From Aeromonas jandaei (lineage in GTDB: Bacteria > Pseudomonadota > Gammaproteobacteria > Enterobacterales > Aeromonadaceae): a DNA stretch of 64,000 nucleotides. Within the stretch, counting starts at the first letter, position 1. Each line of letters begins with the position of its first letter. The stretch is taken from positions 1,424,501-1,488,500 of the forward strand of contig NZ_CP149571.1 in the NCBI RefSeq assembly GCF_037890695.1. The letters run 5' to 3'. Shown piece by piece: positions 17,080 to 26,320 of the stretch. The position numbers and the translations under genes were made by a program. The notes under the pieces were generated by a model, which saw nothing but the letters and a program-made list of their open reading frames with translations, was not told the origin of the DNA and did not search any database.

Positions 17080-18342
17080 ATGATCCCGGTTACTGCCCTT
17101 GGCGCCATCGCGGCGCTCTCCATCGCCATCTTCCTCATTCTGAAGAAGGTTCCGCCCGCTTACGGCATGATCGTCGGCGCGCTCGCTGGCGGCCTGATCG
17201 GCGGCGCCGATCTCAGCCAGACCGTCGCCCTGATGATCGGCGGCGCCCAGGGGATCACCACTGCGGTGATGCGGATCCTGGCGGCCGGCGTACTGGCCGG
17301 CGTGCTGATCGAATCGGGTGCGGCTACCACCATCGCCGAGACCATTGTCAAGAAACTGGGTGAGACCCGCGCCCTGCTGGCGCTGGCGCTGGCGACCATG
17401 ATCCTGACCGCGGTAGGTGTATTCGTGGACGTGGCAGTCATCACGGTGGCGCCCATCGCGCTGGCCATCGCCCGCCGTGCCGACCTCTCCAAGGCGGCCA
17501 TCCTGCTGGCGATGATCGGCGGCGGCAAGGCGGGTAACGTCATGTCCCCCAACCCTAACGCTATTGCCGCGGCTGATGCCTTCCACCTGCCCCTGACCTC
17601 GGTCATGGCGGCCGGCATCATCCCGGGCCTGTTTGGTCTGGTGATGGCTTACTGGCTGGCCAAGCGTCTGAACAACAAGGGCAGCAAGGTTGCCGCTGAC
17701 GAGGTGGTGAGCTTCGAGGGCACCAAACTGCCAGGCTTTGCCGCCGCCATCAGTGCGCCGCTGGTTGCCATCCTGCTGCTGGCCCTGCGCCCGGTCGCCG
17801 GTATCGTGGTGGATCCGCTGATTGCGCTGCCGCTCGGTGGTCTGGTCGGTGCCCTGATGATGGGCAAGTTCAGCAAGGTGAACCAGTTTGCGGTCTCCGG
17901 TCTCTCCCGCATGGCACCGGTGGCCATCATGCTGCTGGGTACCGGTACTCTGGCGGGCATCATTGCCAACTCCGGCCTGAAGGATGTGCTGATCAGCGGC
18001 CTGACCGCCTCCGGTCTGCCCTCCTACCTGCTGGCCCCCATCTCCGGTGCCCTGATGTCGCTGGCAACCGCCTCGACTACCGCCGGTACTGTAGTGGCTT
18101 CCAACGTATTCAGCTCCACCCTGCTTGAACTGGGCGTCAGCGCGCTGGCGGGTGCCGCCATGATCCATGCCGGTGCCACCGTGTTTGACCATATGCCCCA
18201 CGGCTCCTTCTTTCATGCTACTGGCGGCAGCGTCCACATGGGCGTGGGTGAGCGACTCAAGCTTATCCCCTACGAAACCGCGGTCGGTCTGACCATTGCA
18301 GCTGTCTCTACCCTGATGTTTGGCGTGTTTGGCCTCGCCTAA
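17080..18342 (+). CDS. GntP-family permease, probable glycerate transporter
   Basis: A 420-residue inner-membrane permease of the GntP family (gluconate/glycerate:proton symport). Some 12 hydrophobic segments span the sequence. Family landmarks include GGKAGNVMSPNPNAI (about 148-162) and the C-terminal ATASTTAGTVVASNVF. The start at 17080 follows GAAGGTG; the TTG at 17065 lies too close to that site to use it. The glycerate kinase gene begins 9 bases after the stop, so transport of glycerate is the natural inference. Gluconate is the alternative substrate. Confidence 0.88.
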   Translation: MIPVTALGAIAALSIAIFLILKKVPPAYGMIVGALAGGLIGGADLSQTVALMIGGAQGITTAVMRILAAGVLAGVLIESGAATTIAETIVKKLGETRALLALALATMILTAVGVFVDVAVITVAPIALAIARRADLSKAAILLAMIGGGKAGNVMSPNPNAIAAADAFHLPLTSVMAAGIIPGLFGLVMAYWLAKRLNNKGSKVAADEVVSFEGTKLPGFAAAISAPLVAILLLALRPVAGIVVDPLIALPLGGLVGALMMGKFSKVNQFAVSGLSRMAPVAIMLLGTGTLAGIIANSGLKDVLISGLTASGLPSYLLAPISGALMSLATASTTAGTVVASNVFSSTLLELGVSALAGAAMIHAGATVFDHMPHGSFFHATGGSVHMGVGERLKLIPYETAVGLTIAAVSTLMFGVFGLA

Positions 18343-18351
18343 GGAATTGAT

Positions 18352-19485
18352 ATGAAAATTGTTATTGCCCCCGATTCATTCAAGGAGAGCCTGAGCGCCA
18401 TGGCGGTGGCTGATGCCATCGAGGCCGGTTTCAAACAGGTGTTGCCGAACGCCACCTACGTCAAATTGCCGATGGCCGATGGCGGCGAGGGCACGGTGCA
18501 GTCACTGGTCGATGCCACCGGAGGCCGCATTCTGCCGGTCGAAGTGACTGCCCCCCTTGGCAACAAGGTACAGGGTTTTGTCGGCTTGCTGGGCGATGGC
18601 CAGCGCGCTGTTATCGAGATGGCCGCCGCCTCCGGTATCCATCTGGTCGCTCCCGAGCAGCGCAATCCGCTGCTCACCTCCAGCTTCGGGACCGGTGAGC
18701 TGATCCTGGCCGCGCTGAAGATGGGAGTGAAGCACCTCATCCTCGGTATCGGTGGTAGTGCCACCAATGACGGCGGTGCCGGTATGATCCAGGCGCTCGG
18801 CGGCAAGTTGCTCAAAGCCGATGGCTCAGCCATCGAGCTGGGTGGCGCCGGTCTCGCCGGGCTTGCGACCATCGATCTGAGCGGTCTGGACCCGCGTCTG
18901 GGCGAGCTGGTTATCGAGGTGGCGTGCGATGTGAACAACCCGCTGTGCGGCCCGAAAGGCGCCTCCGCGGTGTTTGGCCCGCAGAAGGGGGCGACCCCGG
19001 AGATGGTGCAGCAGCTTGATGCCAACCTTTCCCGTTATGCCGACTGCATCGAGCAGGCCCTTGGCAAACAGGTGAAGGATATTCCGGGGGCGGGCGCTGC
19101 CGGTGGTATGGGGGCCGCGCTGGTCGGTCTGCTCGGTGCCGAGCTCAAGCCCGGTATCCAGATCGTCATCGAAGCCCTGAAACTGGCTGATGAAGTGGCC
19201 GATGCGGATCTGGTCATTACCGGTGAAGGTCGTATCGACAGCCAGACCATCCACGGCAAGACGCCAATCGGTGTCGCACGCTGTGCCAAGCAGTTCGGCA
19301 AGCCGGTGATCGGTATCTCCGGCTGTCTGACCGACGATTGCGGCGTGGTGCACGAGCACGGGCTGGATGCGGTATTCGCCGTGGTCAACCGTGCCATGTC
19401 TCTGCCGGAAGCACTGGAGACCGCCAGCACCAACATTCAGCTGACTGCGCGCAACGTCGCGGCACTCTATCAGCTCAAGGGCTGA
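18352..19485 (+). CDS. garK: glycerate 2-kinase
   Basis: A 377-residue class II glycerate kinase (GarK/GlxK family) that phosphorylates D-glycerate to 2-phosphoglycerate, feeding glycolysis. Landmarks: MKIVIAPDSFKESLSA at the start, ADGGEGT (about 42), IGGSATNDGGAGM (about 130) and VITGEGRIDSQT (about 286). AAGGAATTG precedes the ATG, which lies 9 bases after the permease stop. The length is typical. It completes the cdaR-permease-kinase cluster. Confidence 0.95.
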   Translation: MKIVIAPDSFKESLSAMAVADAIEAGFKQVLPNATYVKLPMADGGEGTVQSLVDATGGRILPVEVTAPLGNKVQGFVGLLGDGQRAVIEMAAASGIHLVAPEQRNPLLTSSFGTGELILAALKMGVKHLILGIGGSATNDGGAGMIQALGGKLLKADGSAIELGGAGLAGLATIDLSGLDPRLGELVIEVACDVNNPLCGPKGASAVFGPQKGATPEMVQQLDANLSRYADCIEQALGKQVKDIPGAGAAGGMGAALVGLLGAELKPGIQIVIEALKLADEVADADLVITGEGRIDSQTIHGKTPIGVARCAKQFGKPVIGISGCLTDDCGVVHEHGLDAVFAVVNRAMSLPEALETASTNIQLTARNVAALYQLKG

Positions 19486-19493
19486 TCCGGTTC

Positions 19494-19605
19494 GGCCGAT
19501 GGGCGCCATCGGCCACCCAATATCCCCGTTTGGGGCATCTCCCATCCTGCGAGATGTCTGGCTGCCCTAGCACTTCTTTGCCGATCCTCTGTGATCGGCT
19601 TTTTT
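19494..19605 (+). terminator. tandem hairpins ending the glycerate operon
   Basis: A first hairpin GGCCGATGG/CCATCGGCC (19494-19514) has no T tract. The second, GCCGATC/GATCGGC (19580-19599), is followed by six T and is the likely terminator. Confidence 0.75.
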
Positions 19606-19715
19606 CTTGCAGCATCGTCTAACAGCCATGTTCGGCGCCATGGGGCTGCGTGGTTTCTATAGGCGCATTCCGCCCTTTCCGGCATAGTGGTAGCCACACG
19701 AACAAGGAGAGACCC

Positions 19716-20279
19716 ATGATCCTGCTGACTCTGGGCGTCGCGCTGTTTACCCTGATCCACCTCTATCCCTGTTTTGCAGCGGCGCATCGGGCACGGCTGC
19801 GCGAGCGGCTCGGGGAAAATCGCTACAAGGGGCTCTTCTCCCTGCTGGTTTTCGTTGCCATCGCCTGCATCATTGCCGGCTGGCGCACTGTCCGGCCATT
19901 TCCGCTCTATTTCCTGCCGGATTGGGGGCCGCTGGCCATGATGGGGATGATGCCCATCTCCCTCATTCTCTTTTTTTCGGGGCAGGGCCCCAACCATTTG
20001 CGCCGCTGGCTGGTTCATCCGCAGCTGCTCGGCACCCTGTTCTGGGCCATTGCCCACCTGCTGGTCAACAGCGAGGCGCGTTCACTGGTGCTGTTTGGCG
20101 GTATCGGGCTGTGGGCGCTGGTGAGCATCGTCTGGATTTCGGTGCGGGACTGGCAGAAGTATCCACGCCCCGAGGCCAACTGGACCGGTACCGGCATCAG
20201 TGTCGGGGCCGGGCTGGCGGCCACGGCGCTGCTCATCTTCTGGGGCCACGGTTGGCTGACCGGCATTCCTCTCCATTGA
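19716..20279 (+). CDS. NnrU family membrane protein
   Basis: A 187-residue integral membrane protein of the NnrU family, with five or six hydrophobic segments. Landmarks are LYPCFAAAHRARLRERLGE near residue 17 and HPQLLGTLFWAIAHLLVN near 100. NnrU was first linked to nitrite/nitric oxide reduction; its biochemical role is unknown. The start at 19716 follows AAGGAGAG. The glutathione peroxidase gene follows 59 bases later on the same strand. Confidence 0.88.
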   Translation: MILLTLGVALFTLIHLYPCFAAAHRARLRERLGENRYKGLFSLLVFVAIACIIAGWRTVRPFPLYFLPDWGPLAMMGMMPISLILFFSGQGPNHLRRWLVHPQLLGTLFWAIAHLLVNSEARSLVLFGGIGLWALVSIVWISVRDWQKYPRPEANWTGTGISVGAGLAATALLIFWGHGWLTGIPLH

Positions 20280-20338
20280 GAGTGAACCGCCCCGATGCAA
20301 GGGACGTATCAGAGAGAAAACCACAAGGAGTGTTGCCG

Positions 20339-20875
20339 ATGAAATGGTTAGCGCTGTTGTTGCTGCTTGGCAGTGGCATGGCATCTGCCGCCTGTCCCGA
20401 CTATTTCAATGTGGAGATGCGCGAGCTCAATAGCACCCAGCGCCACAATCTCTGTCAGCTGACCGAGGGCAAGGTGGTGCTGGTGGTCAATACCGCCTCC
20501 TACTGCGGCTATAGCGGCCAGTTTCGCGATCTGGAGAAGCTTTATCAGAGCTACAAGGACAAGGGGCTGATTATTCTCGGTTTCCCCTCCAACGACTTCT
20601 GGCAGGAGGCGGGCAACGAGAACAAGACCGCCGAGGTGTGCCGCCGCGACTATGGCGTGACTTTCCCCATGTTCAACCGGGTGGCTGTGCGTGGTTCTGA
20701 TGCCGTGCCGCTGTTCAAGGGGCTGGCGGCGGCCGCAGATGGCGATGAACCGAGCTGGAACTTCCACAAGTATCTGGTGGGGCGCGATGGCAAGCTGATT
20801 GCCAGCTACGGCGCCAACCAGAATCCGTCTGATGATCCCCTCAAGTTGCAGATCACCCGGGCGCTGGCGCGCTGA
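20339..20875 (+). CDS. exported glutathione peroxidase
   Basis: A 178-residue thiol peroxidase of the glutathione peroxidase family. It begins with a signal peptide (MKWLALLLLLGSGMASA), so it should act in the periplasm, where the reductant is more likely a thioredoxin-fold protein than glutathione. The catalytic Cys56 is in NTASYCGYSGQF, and the WNF motif (Trp140-Asn141) is present. The usual Gln of the GFPxNQF motif is Asp86 here (GFPSNDF), a variant in the active-site tetrad. AAGGAG sits 8 bases before the ATG. It probably shares a transcript with the NnrU gene. Confidence 0.9.
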   Translation: MKWLALLLLLGSGMASAACPDYFNVEMRELNSTQRHNLCQLTEGKVVLVVNTASYCGYSGQFRDLEKLYQSYKDKGLIILGFPSNDFWQEAGNENKTAEVCRRDYGVTFPMFNRVAVRGSDAVPLFKGLAAAADGDEPSWNFHKYLVGRDGKLIASYGANQNPSDDPLKLQITRALAR

Positions 20876-20937
20876 CCCTACCCCTTGGCGAGGAGCTCTG
20901 GAATAATGGGCTCCCGCCCTTTCAACCCGGTTATCCT

Positions 20938-21894
20938 GTGCTGCAACGTCTTCCGCAAATGGTGATCTTCGATGCGCTGGTGCGCGAGCAGGGGATCTCT
21001 GCTGCCGCCCGTCGTCTCGGCGTCTCCAAATCTCACATCAGCAAGCAGCTGGCGCTGCTGGAGACCGCCCTTGGCGCCCAGCTGGTACAGCGTACTACCC
21101 GTCGCTTCGCCCTGACCGAGCTGGGTCAGGAGTATGCCCGCCACTGCCATGCGCTGGTGGCGGTGGCGCAGGAGGCGAACTCGATGATCGCCGAGCGGCG
21201 CGGCAAGGTGAGTGGCGTGCTCCATCTCGGGGTGGGCCAATCTTTCGGGCGGCTGCATGTCATTCCCCATCTCAAGGCGTTTCAGGATCGTTATCCCGAG
21301 CTTGAGCTGGAGGTCTCCCTGTTCGATCACAAAACCAATCTGGTGGACGAAGGGCTGGATCTCTGGCTGACCACCTATGAGGACAAACCGGAAGGGCTGG
21401 TCGGGCAGCGGCTGGCCGATATCGGCTTCGTGCTGGCGGCCTCGCCGGATTACCTGTTGAGCCACGGCACGCCGCTCCACCCGAAAGAGCTGGCCCAGCA
21501 CAACTGCATCACCTATCAGAGCCGGGAGCGGCGCTATCACCAGTGGTCGTTCCGTCAGGGCAAGGAGCGCCAGACGGTGCAGGTTGCTGGCAACTATCGG
21601 GTCGACATGGCGGAAGCGGTGCGCGATGCGGCGTTGGCCGGACTTGGCATCGCCTATATCGCCAACTACTTGCTGGACAAGGAGTTACAGAGCGGCAAGC
21701 TGATCCCGCTGCTGCCGGAGTGGCGGCCGAATCAGCAGATGGCGGTACACGCCGTCTATGCCCGGCGCGAACATCTGGATCCCAAGATCCGTCTCTTTAT
21801 CGATTTCCTCAAGGCCCGCTTTGGCCCGGAACCCTACTGGGAGCAGCGGCTGGCCCCCTGGCTCGGTGGTCGATTGTCCGGCAGTGAGGAATAA
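20938..21894 (+). CDS. LysR-family transcriptional regulator
   Basis: A 318-residue LysR-type regulator. The N-terminal winged helix-turn-helix reads SAAARRLGVSKSHISKQLALLE (split as SAAARRLGVSKSH and ISKQLALLE), followed by a linker helix and a periplasmic-binding-like effector domain (about 90-300) with GVGQSFGRLHVIPHL. The GTG at 20938 gives the family's usual spacing before the helix-turn-helix; an ATG at 20959 would shorten it by 7 residues. The regulated genes are not evident. It follows the glutathione peroxidase gene by 62 bases and precedes nupC. Confidence 0.88.
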   Translation: MLQRLPQMVIFDALVREQGISAAARRLGVSKSHISKQLALLETALGAQLVQRTTRRFALTELGQEYARHCHALVAVAQEANSMIAERRGKVSGVLHLGVGQSFGRLHVIPHLKAFQDRYPELELEVSLFDHKTNLVDEGLDLWLTTYEDKPEGLVGQRLADIGFVLAASPDYLLSHGTPLHPKELAQHNCITYQSRERRYHQWSFRQGKERQTVQVAGNYRVDMAEAVRDAALAGLGIAYIANYLLDKELQSGKLIPLLPEWRPNQQMAVHAVYARREHLDPKIRLFIDFLKARFGPEPYWEQRLAPWLGGRLSGSEE

Positions 21895-22076
21895 TTGTTT
21901 TTAAATGGAAACACTCGATTTCTTCTGATACTAAAATCGAGCCAAATCAGCCAGTTGGCGCAACCGGTATCGTGCAAACGTTTTTTCTAACAGGCCCGTA
22001 ACCAAGTGGACTTGCAGTGACGGGGGGAGAGGCGCAGAATCCGCGCCCATCTTTTTCCCCACCTGATGGAGTCCCT

Positions 22077-23273
22077 ATGATTGCCCTGCTCGGCATCCTG
22101 AGTATCCTGGCGCTTGCCGTGATCTGCTCTGATAATCGTCGTCGTATCCCGTTGCGAACAGTTGGCCTTGCCCTCTGCCTGCAGGTCATGTTTGCTGCGC
22201 TGGTGCTCTGGCTGCCTGCTGGTCAGCACGTGCTGAACGGGGTGAGCGAGAGTGTCAGCAGCGTGATTGGCTACGGTCAGGAGGGGATCGCCTTCCTGTT
22301 TGGCGATCTGGCCAAGTTCAAGCTGGGCTTCATCTTTGCCTTCAACGTGCTGCCGGTCATCATCTTCTTCTCCGCGGTGATCGCCATCCTCTATCACATC
22401 GGCATCATGCCGCGGGTCATCGCCCTGCTGGGCGGCGGTCTGCAGAAGCTGCTGGGCACAGGCCGTGCCGAGAGCCTCTCCGCCACTGCCAACATCTTCG
22501 TCGGCATGGTAGAAGCGCCGCTGGTGGTCAAACCCTATCTCTCCAAGATGTCCGACTCCCAGTTCTTCGCGGTGATGAGCTGTGGTCTCGCCTCTGTCGC
22601 GGGCGGCACTCTGGTCGGTTACGCCAGCATCGGGGTCGAGCTGAAATACCTGATTGCGGCCGCCTTCATGTCCGCGCCAGCCGGTCTGGCGATGGCCAAG
22701 ATCCTGGTGCCGCCGAGTGTTGAAGAGGTGGATCACCATCAGGATGTCGAGATCCCCCGCGCCACCAACGTGATTGAAGCGGCTGCCGATGGTGCCATGG
22801 CCGGCCTCAATATCGCCGTGGCGGTCGGTGCGACCCTGCTGGCCTTCGTCGGTGTGATCGCCATGCTCAACGGTCTGCTCGGCTGGGCTGGCGGTCTGGT
22901 GGGGCTGGATCTGAGCTTCCAGATCATTCTGGGTTGGTTGTTTGCCCCGGTATCCTGGTTGATCGGTGTACCCTGGGAGCAGGCACAGGCTGCCGGTGCT
23001 CTGATCGGTACCAAGATCGTGGTCAACGAGTTCGTCGCCTTCATCGCTCTGGTGCAGGATCAGACCCTGAGCGAGTCGAGCAAGGCCATCGTCACCTTCG
23101 CCCTGTGCGGCTTCGCCAATATCTCCTCCATGGCCATCCTGATCGGCGGTCTGGGCGCCATGGTGCCGGAGCGCAAAGGCTTTATCGCTCGTTACGGCAT
23201 GCGTGCCATCCTCTCCGGCGTGCTGGCCAACCTGATGAGCGCCTCCCTCGCAAGCATCTTCCTCGCCCTGTAA
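22077..23273 (+). CDS. nupC: NupC-type nucleoside:cation symporter
   Basis: A 398-residue concentrative nucleoside transporter of the inner membrane, importing nucleosides with protons or sodium. Family landmarks: FIFAFNVLPVIIFFSAV, GTGRAESLSATANIFVGMVEAPL-type motif (AESLSATANIFVGM), and the C-terminal GTKIVVNEFVAF and CGFANISSMAI. The start at 22077 follows GATGGAG. The 182-bp upstream gap contains GTGCAAACG, which recalls a CytR half-site, but this is weak. Transcription ends at tandem hairpins. Confidence 0.93.
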   Translation: MIALLGILSILALAVICSDNRRRIPLRTVGLALCLQVMFAALVLWLPAGQHVLNGVSESVSSVIGYGQEGIAFLFGDLAKFKLGFIFAFNVLPVIIFFSAVIAILYHIGIMPRVIALLGGGLQKLLGTGRAESLSATANIFVGMVEAPLVVKPYLSKMSDSQFFAVMSCGLASVAGGTLVGYASIGVELKYLIAAAFMSAPAGLAMAKILVPPSVEEVDHHQDVEIPRATNVIEAAADGAMAGLNIAVAVGATLLAFVGVIAMLNGLLGWAGGLVGLDLSFQIILGWLFAPVSWLIGVPWEQAQAAGALIGTKIVVNEFVAFIALVQDQTLSESSKAIVTFALCGFANISSMAILIGGLGAMVPERKGFIARYGMRAILSGVLANLMSASLASIFLAL

Positions 23274-23291
23274 CAGGCCTGGATCATTCGT

Positions 23292-23364
23292 AAAACAGGG
23301 GCGCCATCATGGCGCCCTTGCTGTTTTCCCGAATAAAAAGCCCCGACCTGAGTCGGGGCTTTTT
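23292..23364. terminator. two terminator hairpins between nupC and the DUF4426 gene
   Basis: The first is a stem of GGGCGCCA/TGGCGCCC flanked by AAAACAG/CTGTTTT (23292-23327). The second is AAAAAGCCCCGAC/GTCGGGGCTTTTT with a CTGA loop (23335-23364). The second works in both directions and serves nupC and the convergent gene. Confidence 0.88.
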
Positions 23365-23374
23365 GTTGCGCTAT

Positions 23375-23794
23375 TCAGTCAACGTAGAAGGTTTGCTGGA
23401 AGGTGAGGACCTGCTGCTGACCGCCCCCCATGATCTTCAAGGTGAACTGGTAGGTATCTTCATTGCGGTAGGGGAGGGTTGCCAGATAGTAGATGGCATC
23501 CCCCTCCTTGACCTCCTGGAAGCTGAGGTTGCGGATGGTGCCAGTGAGGTTCTTGGCCTCGCCGGTGACGGAAACAGCCTGGGCCTTGCCCTGCTTGTCC
23601 TGCACCGCAATGTTGATGATGCCGTTGTAGCGGCTGCGCTCCAGACCGTAGGTTTTGGCCACCTCGGGAGTGAGGAAGCTGGAGTTGAAGGCGTTGTAGT
23701 GCACCTGCCAGGGGCCCAGCTCCTTCATCTGTTCAGCCCGCAGGGGCAGGGTCATCAGCAGAGCCAACAGGCAGCTCATCCAGGCTGTTTTCAT
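23375..23794 (-). CDS. DUF4426 domain protein, exported
   Basis: A 139-residue protein with a signal peptide (MKTAWMSCLLALLMTLPLRA) and a compact beta-rich domain (GPWQVHYNAFNSSFLTPEVAKTYGL, split across residues 27-51) typical of DUF4426 proteins. Their function is unknown and the product is predicted periplasmic. It is the last gene of the yggS-proC-yggT-yggU group on the minus strand, 29 bases after yggU, so it is probably co-transcribed. Confidence 0.85.
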   Translation of the reverse strand: MKTAWMSCLLALLMTLPLRAEQMKELGPWQVHYNAFNSSFLTPEVAKTYGLERSRYNGIINIAVQDKQGKAQAVSVTGEAKNLTGTIRNLSFQEVKEGDAIYYLATLPYRNEDTYQFTLKIMGGGQQQVLTFQQTFYVD

Positions 23795-23823
23795 GGTGTC
23801 ATCCCTCTCGTATCAATGTTGGC

Positions 23824-24123
23824 TCAGGCCGGATTGTCCAGCAGAGCGCTCACTTCCGGTGGCAACTGTTTGGGGCTGTCGATGGCGACCGTCTTGTGTC
23901 GCCCCAGCTCGCCCCGCACTATGGTGACCTGCCCTTTGGCCACCTTGAACTGCTTGGCCAGAAACTTGATCAAATGGCTGTTGGCCTGGCCATCGACGGG
24001 CGGTGCCGTGATGGCCACTTTCAACTCTTCTCCGTGCAATCCGACGATCTGATCCCGGCTCGCCTTGGGCTGGATCATCAGATGCAGTACCAGCTCATCC
24101 CCCTGTAGCAGGACGGCAGGCAT
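23824..24123 (-). CDS. yggU: DUF167 family protein YggU
   Basis: A 99-residue small soluble protein of the DUF167/YggU family. The family core is visible as [21 protein letters not shown] and [20 protein letters not shown] (about 15-57). The biochemical role is unknown. Its start overlaps the yggT stop by one base (TGATG), so translation is coupled. Confidence 0.92.
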   Translation of the reverse strand: MPAVLLQGDELVLHLMIQPKASRDQIVGLHGEELKVAITAPPVDGQANSHLIKFLAKQFKVAKGQVTIVRGELGRHKTVAIDSPKQLPPEVSALLDNPA

Positions 24124-24674
24124 CAAATCATCCACCACAGCTGGCCGAACAGGTCGCCCAGCAGATAGTTGATGGCCTGCAGCCCGATAAAGGCAACCAG
24201 CACCGAGAGATCCAGCCCGCCCAGCGCCGGCAGCACGCGGCGGATCGGAGAGAGGAAGGGCTCGGTCAGCTGGTACATCACATATTCGATGGGGTTGCGG
24301 CCCTGGCTGACCCAGCTCAGGATGGCGCGGATCAGCAGTACCCAGAAGATCATCGAACCGGCCTTCTTCAGCACGGTCAGCACGGCAAACAGGCTGAGAC
24401 TGAGCCAGTCGGCCAGCAGCACGTTCATGCTCTTGAGCAGGGCCAGCTTGAGGAAGGCGACAGCCAGTGCCAGCACCACGGAGGCGAGATCCAGCCCTCC
24501 CAGACCCGGGATAACCCGGCGTAGCGGCACTACCAGCGGGTTGGTCAGCTTGACCACCATCTGGCTCATGGGGTTGTAGAAGTCGGCACGCGCCCACTGC
24601 AGCCAGACGCGCAGCAGCACCACCATCAGGTAGAGATCGAAAACGGTGTTGATCAGAAAGTAAGCGGTGTTCAT
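24123..24674 (-). CDS. yggT: YggT family membrane protein
   Basis: A 183-residue inner-membrane protein with two YggT repeats. Each repeat has an amphipathic motif ahead of a membrane segment: [22 protein letters not shown] (first, about 46-67) and [22 protein letters not shown] (second, about 139-160). The family has been linked to osmotic tolerance and to cell-division or membrane organisation in other bacteria. It is flanked by proC and yggU as in E. coli and Vibrio. Confidence 0.93.
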   Translation of the reverse strand: MNTAYFLINTVFDLYLMVVLLRVWLQWARADFYNPMSQMVVKLTNPLVVPLRRVIPGLGGLDLASVVLALAVAFLKLALLKSMNVLLADWLSLSLFAVLTVLKKAGSMIFWVLLIRAILSWVSQGRNPIEYVMYQLTEPFLSPIRRVLPALGGLDLSVLVAFIGLQAINYLLGDLFGQLWWMI

Positions 24675-24685
24675 CTGGGCTCCTG

Positions 24686-25513
24686 TCAGAAAAGAGTTTC
24701 CATTTCGGCGGCGCGAGCTACGGCTGCCTGCATGGCGTTGGCAGTCAGCGGCATCAGCCCCTGCTGCTGGAATGTCTTGATGGCTTCGGCGGTTGTGCCG
24801 CCCTTGCTGGTGACCTGTTCACGCAGGGTTTGCAGCGACAGTTCGGGATTTTGCTCCACCATGGCGGCTGCACCGAGGGCGGTCTGCTGCACCAGCTGGC
24901 GTGCCTGCTCGGGTGAGAAGCCCATCGCTTCTGCCTCTTCGGCGATCGCCTGCATAAAGAGGAAGAAGTAGGCCGGGGCGCTGCCGGCAGCGGCGATGAC
25001 GCTGTTGATGCCGGACTCCTGCTCTACCCAGAGAGTCTTGCCGACCGCCTGCATCATCTGCTCGGCAAAGTCGCGATCTGCGGCGGCAATATGCTCGGGC
25101 GCATAGAGGCCAGTCATGCCCAGACCCAGCAGGGCCGGGGTATTGGGCATGGTGCGGATGATACGGTCGTGACCACCGGCCATCTCGGCAAGGCGAGCAA
25201 CCTTGATGCCGGCCGCGATGGAGACGAGCAGCTTGCCCGCAAGGGAGCCCAGCTCGGCAACCAGTGCTGCCAGCATGCCGGCCATCAGCTGTGGTTTGAC
25301 CGCCAGCACGATCACCTCGGCATGGCGGGCAGCCTCGGCATTGGACCGGGTGGTGCAAATGCCGTAGTCGTTGGCCAGCGCATCCAGTTTGGGCTGGCTC
25401 GGGTTGGCGGCAGTGATAAGCGTTGCCGGATAACCCGCCTTGACCAGACCGGCGATGATGCTGCGGCTCATGTTGCCTGCGCCGATGAAGGCGAGCGTCC
25501 TGTGCTGTTGCAT
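24686..25513 (-). CDS. proC: pyrroline-5-carboxylate reductase
   Basis: ProC catalyses the last step of proline synthesis, reducing 1-pyrroline-5-carboxylate with NAD(P)H. The 275-residue protein has the Rossmann motif [12 protein letters not shown] (9-20), the segment [18 protein letters not shown] (about 120) and the C-terminal helical domain with AGSAPAYFF and the signature region ending [11 protein letters not shown]. It lies between yggS and yggT, the conserved gammaproteobacterial order. Confidence 0.97.
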   Translation of the reverse strand: MQQHRTLAFIGAGNMSRSIIAGLVKAGYPATLITAANPSQPKLDALANDYGICTTRSNAEAARHAEVIVLAVKPQLMAGMLAALVAELGSLAGKLLVSIAAGIKVARLAEMAGGHDRIIRTMPNTPALLGLGMTGLYAPEHIAAADRDFAEQMMQAVGKTLWVEQESGINSVIAAAGSAPAYFFLFMQAIAEEAEAMGFSPEQARQLVQQTALGAAAMVEQNPELSLQTLREQVTSKGGTTAEAIKTFQQQGLMPLTANAMQAAVARAAEMETLF

Positions 25514-25579
25514 TAAAGGCTCCTGTTGCTTGGTGGGGTGCTGGCACGCGGCGTGCGTTGCCTGCGCTCGCGCACCTGC

Positions 25580-26281
25580 TTATGAGTAGTCGCGGGCGCC
25601 GAAGATAGCGGTGCCGACCCGCACCATGGTGCTGCCATGGGCGATCGCCAGTTCAAGATCCTCGGTCATCCCCATCGAGAGGGTATCGACGCTCGGGTAT
25701 TGTCGCGCAAGCTCGGTGAACAGAGTCTGCATACGGGCCATTTGGGCGGCCAATATGGTCTCGTCACTGGTGTGTTCGGGAATGGCCATCAGCCCGCGCA
25801 GCACCAGCCGTTCATTGTGAGAAACCAGTTCGGCAAGGCGGAAAATCTCTTGTTCCGACGTTCCGGATTTGCTGCTCTCTCCGCTAATATTGATTTGCAG
25901 ACAAACATTTAGCGGCGCCATGCTGGCAGGGCGCTGATTGTTCAGACGTTCGATCAGCTTCTCTCTGTCCACGCTTTGCACCCAGTCGAACCGTTCGGCA
26001 ACCAGCCTGGATTTGTTCGATTGCAAAGGGCCGATAAAGTGCCACTCTATGTCGTTATATTCGGGTTGCTGGCGCAGGGTGTCGATCTTGGTGGCCGCTT
26101 CCTGAGCGTAGGATTCGCCAAAGCAGCGCTGGCCGGCAGCGTGAGCGGCCATCAGGGCCTCAAGGGGTTTGGTTTTGCTGACCGCAAGCAACCGGACCTG
26201 CTCCGGATCGCGGCTCGCCCCTCTGGCTGCCTGGGCAATACGTTCTTTTACCTGAAGCAGGTGCTGGGCAATCTGGTTCAT
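25580..26281 (-). CDS. yggS: pyridoxal-phosphate homeostasis protein YggS
   Basis: A 233-residue PLP-binding protein of the PLPBP family, which helps to balance vitamin B6 and amino-acid pools and has no known catalytic reaction. The PLP-binding lysine is Lys36 in LLAVSKTKP. Other landmarks are CFGESYAQEAATK, WHFIGPLQSNKSR and the C-terminal SMGMTEDLELAIAHGSTMVRVGTAIFG (residues about 203-229). It is divergent from pilT with a 39-bp gap, so both promoters must lie close together. Confidence 0.95.
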   Translation of the reverse strand: MNQIAQHLLQVKERIAQAARGASRDPEQVRLLAVSKTKPLEALMAAHAAGQRCFGESYAQEAATKIDTLRQQPEYNDIEWHFIGPLQSNKSRLVAERFDWVQSVDREKLIERLNNQRPASMAPLNVCLQINISGESSKSGTSEQEIFRLAELVSHNERLVLRGLMAIPEHTSDETILAAQMARMQTLFTELARQYPSVDTLSMGMTEDLELAIAHGSTMVRVGTAIFGARDYS

Positions 26282-26320
26282 GTTTCGTTAGTGATCTTGT
26301 GATGGGAGAATGACAAATCT

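Noticed and set aside
17056..18237. Antisense frame over the GntP-type permease gene
   Set aside because: It is very rich in His, Gln and Gly, as expected from reading membrane-protein codons backwards.
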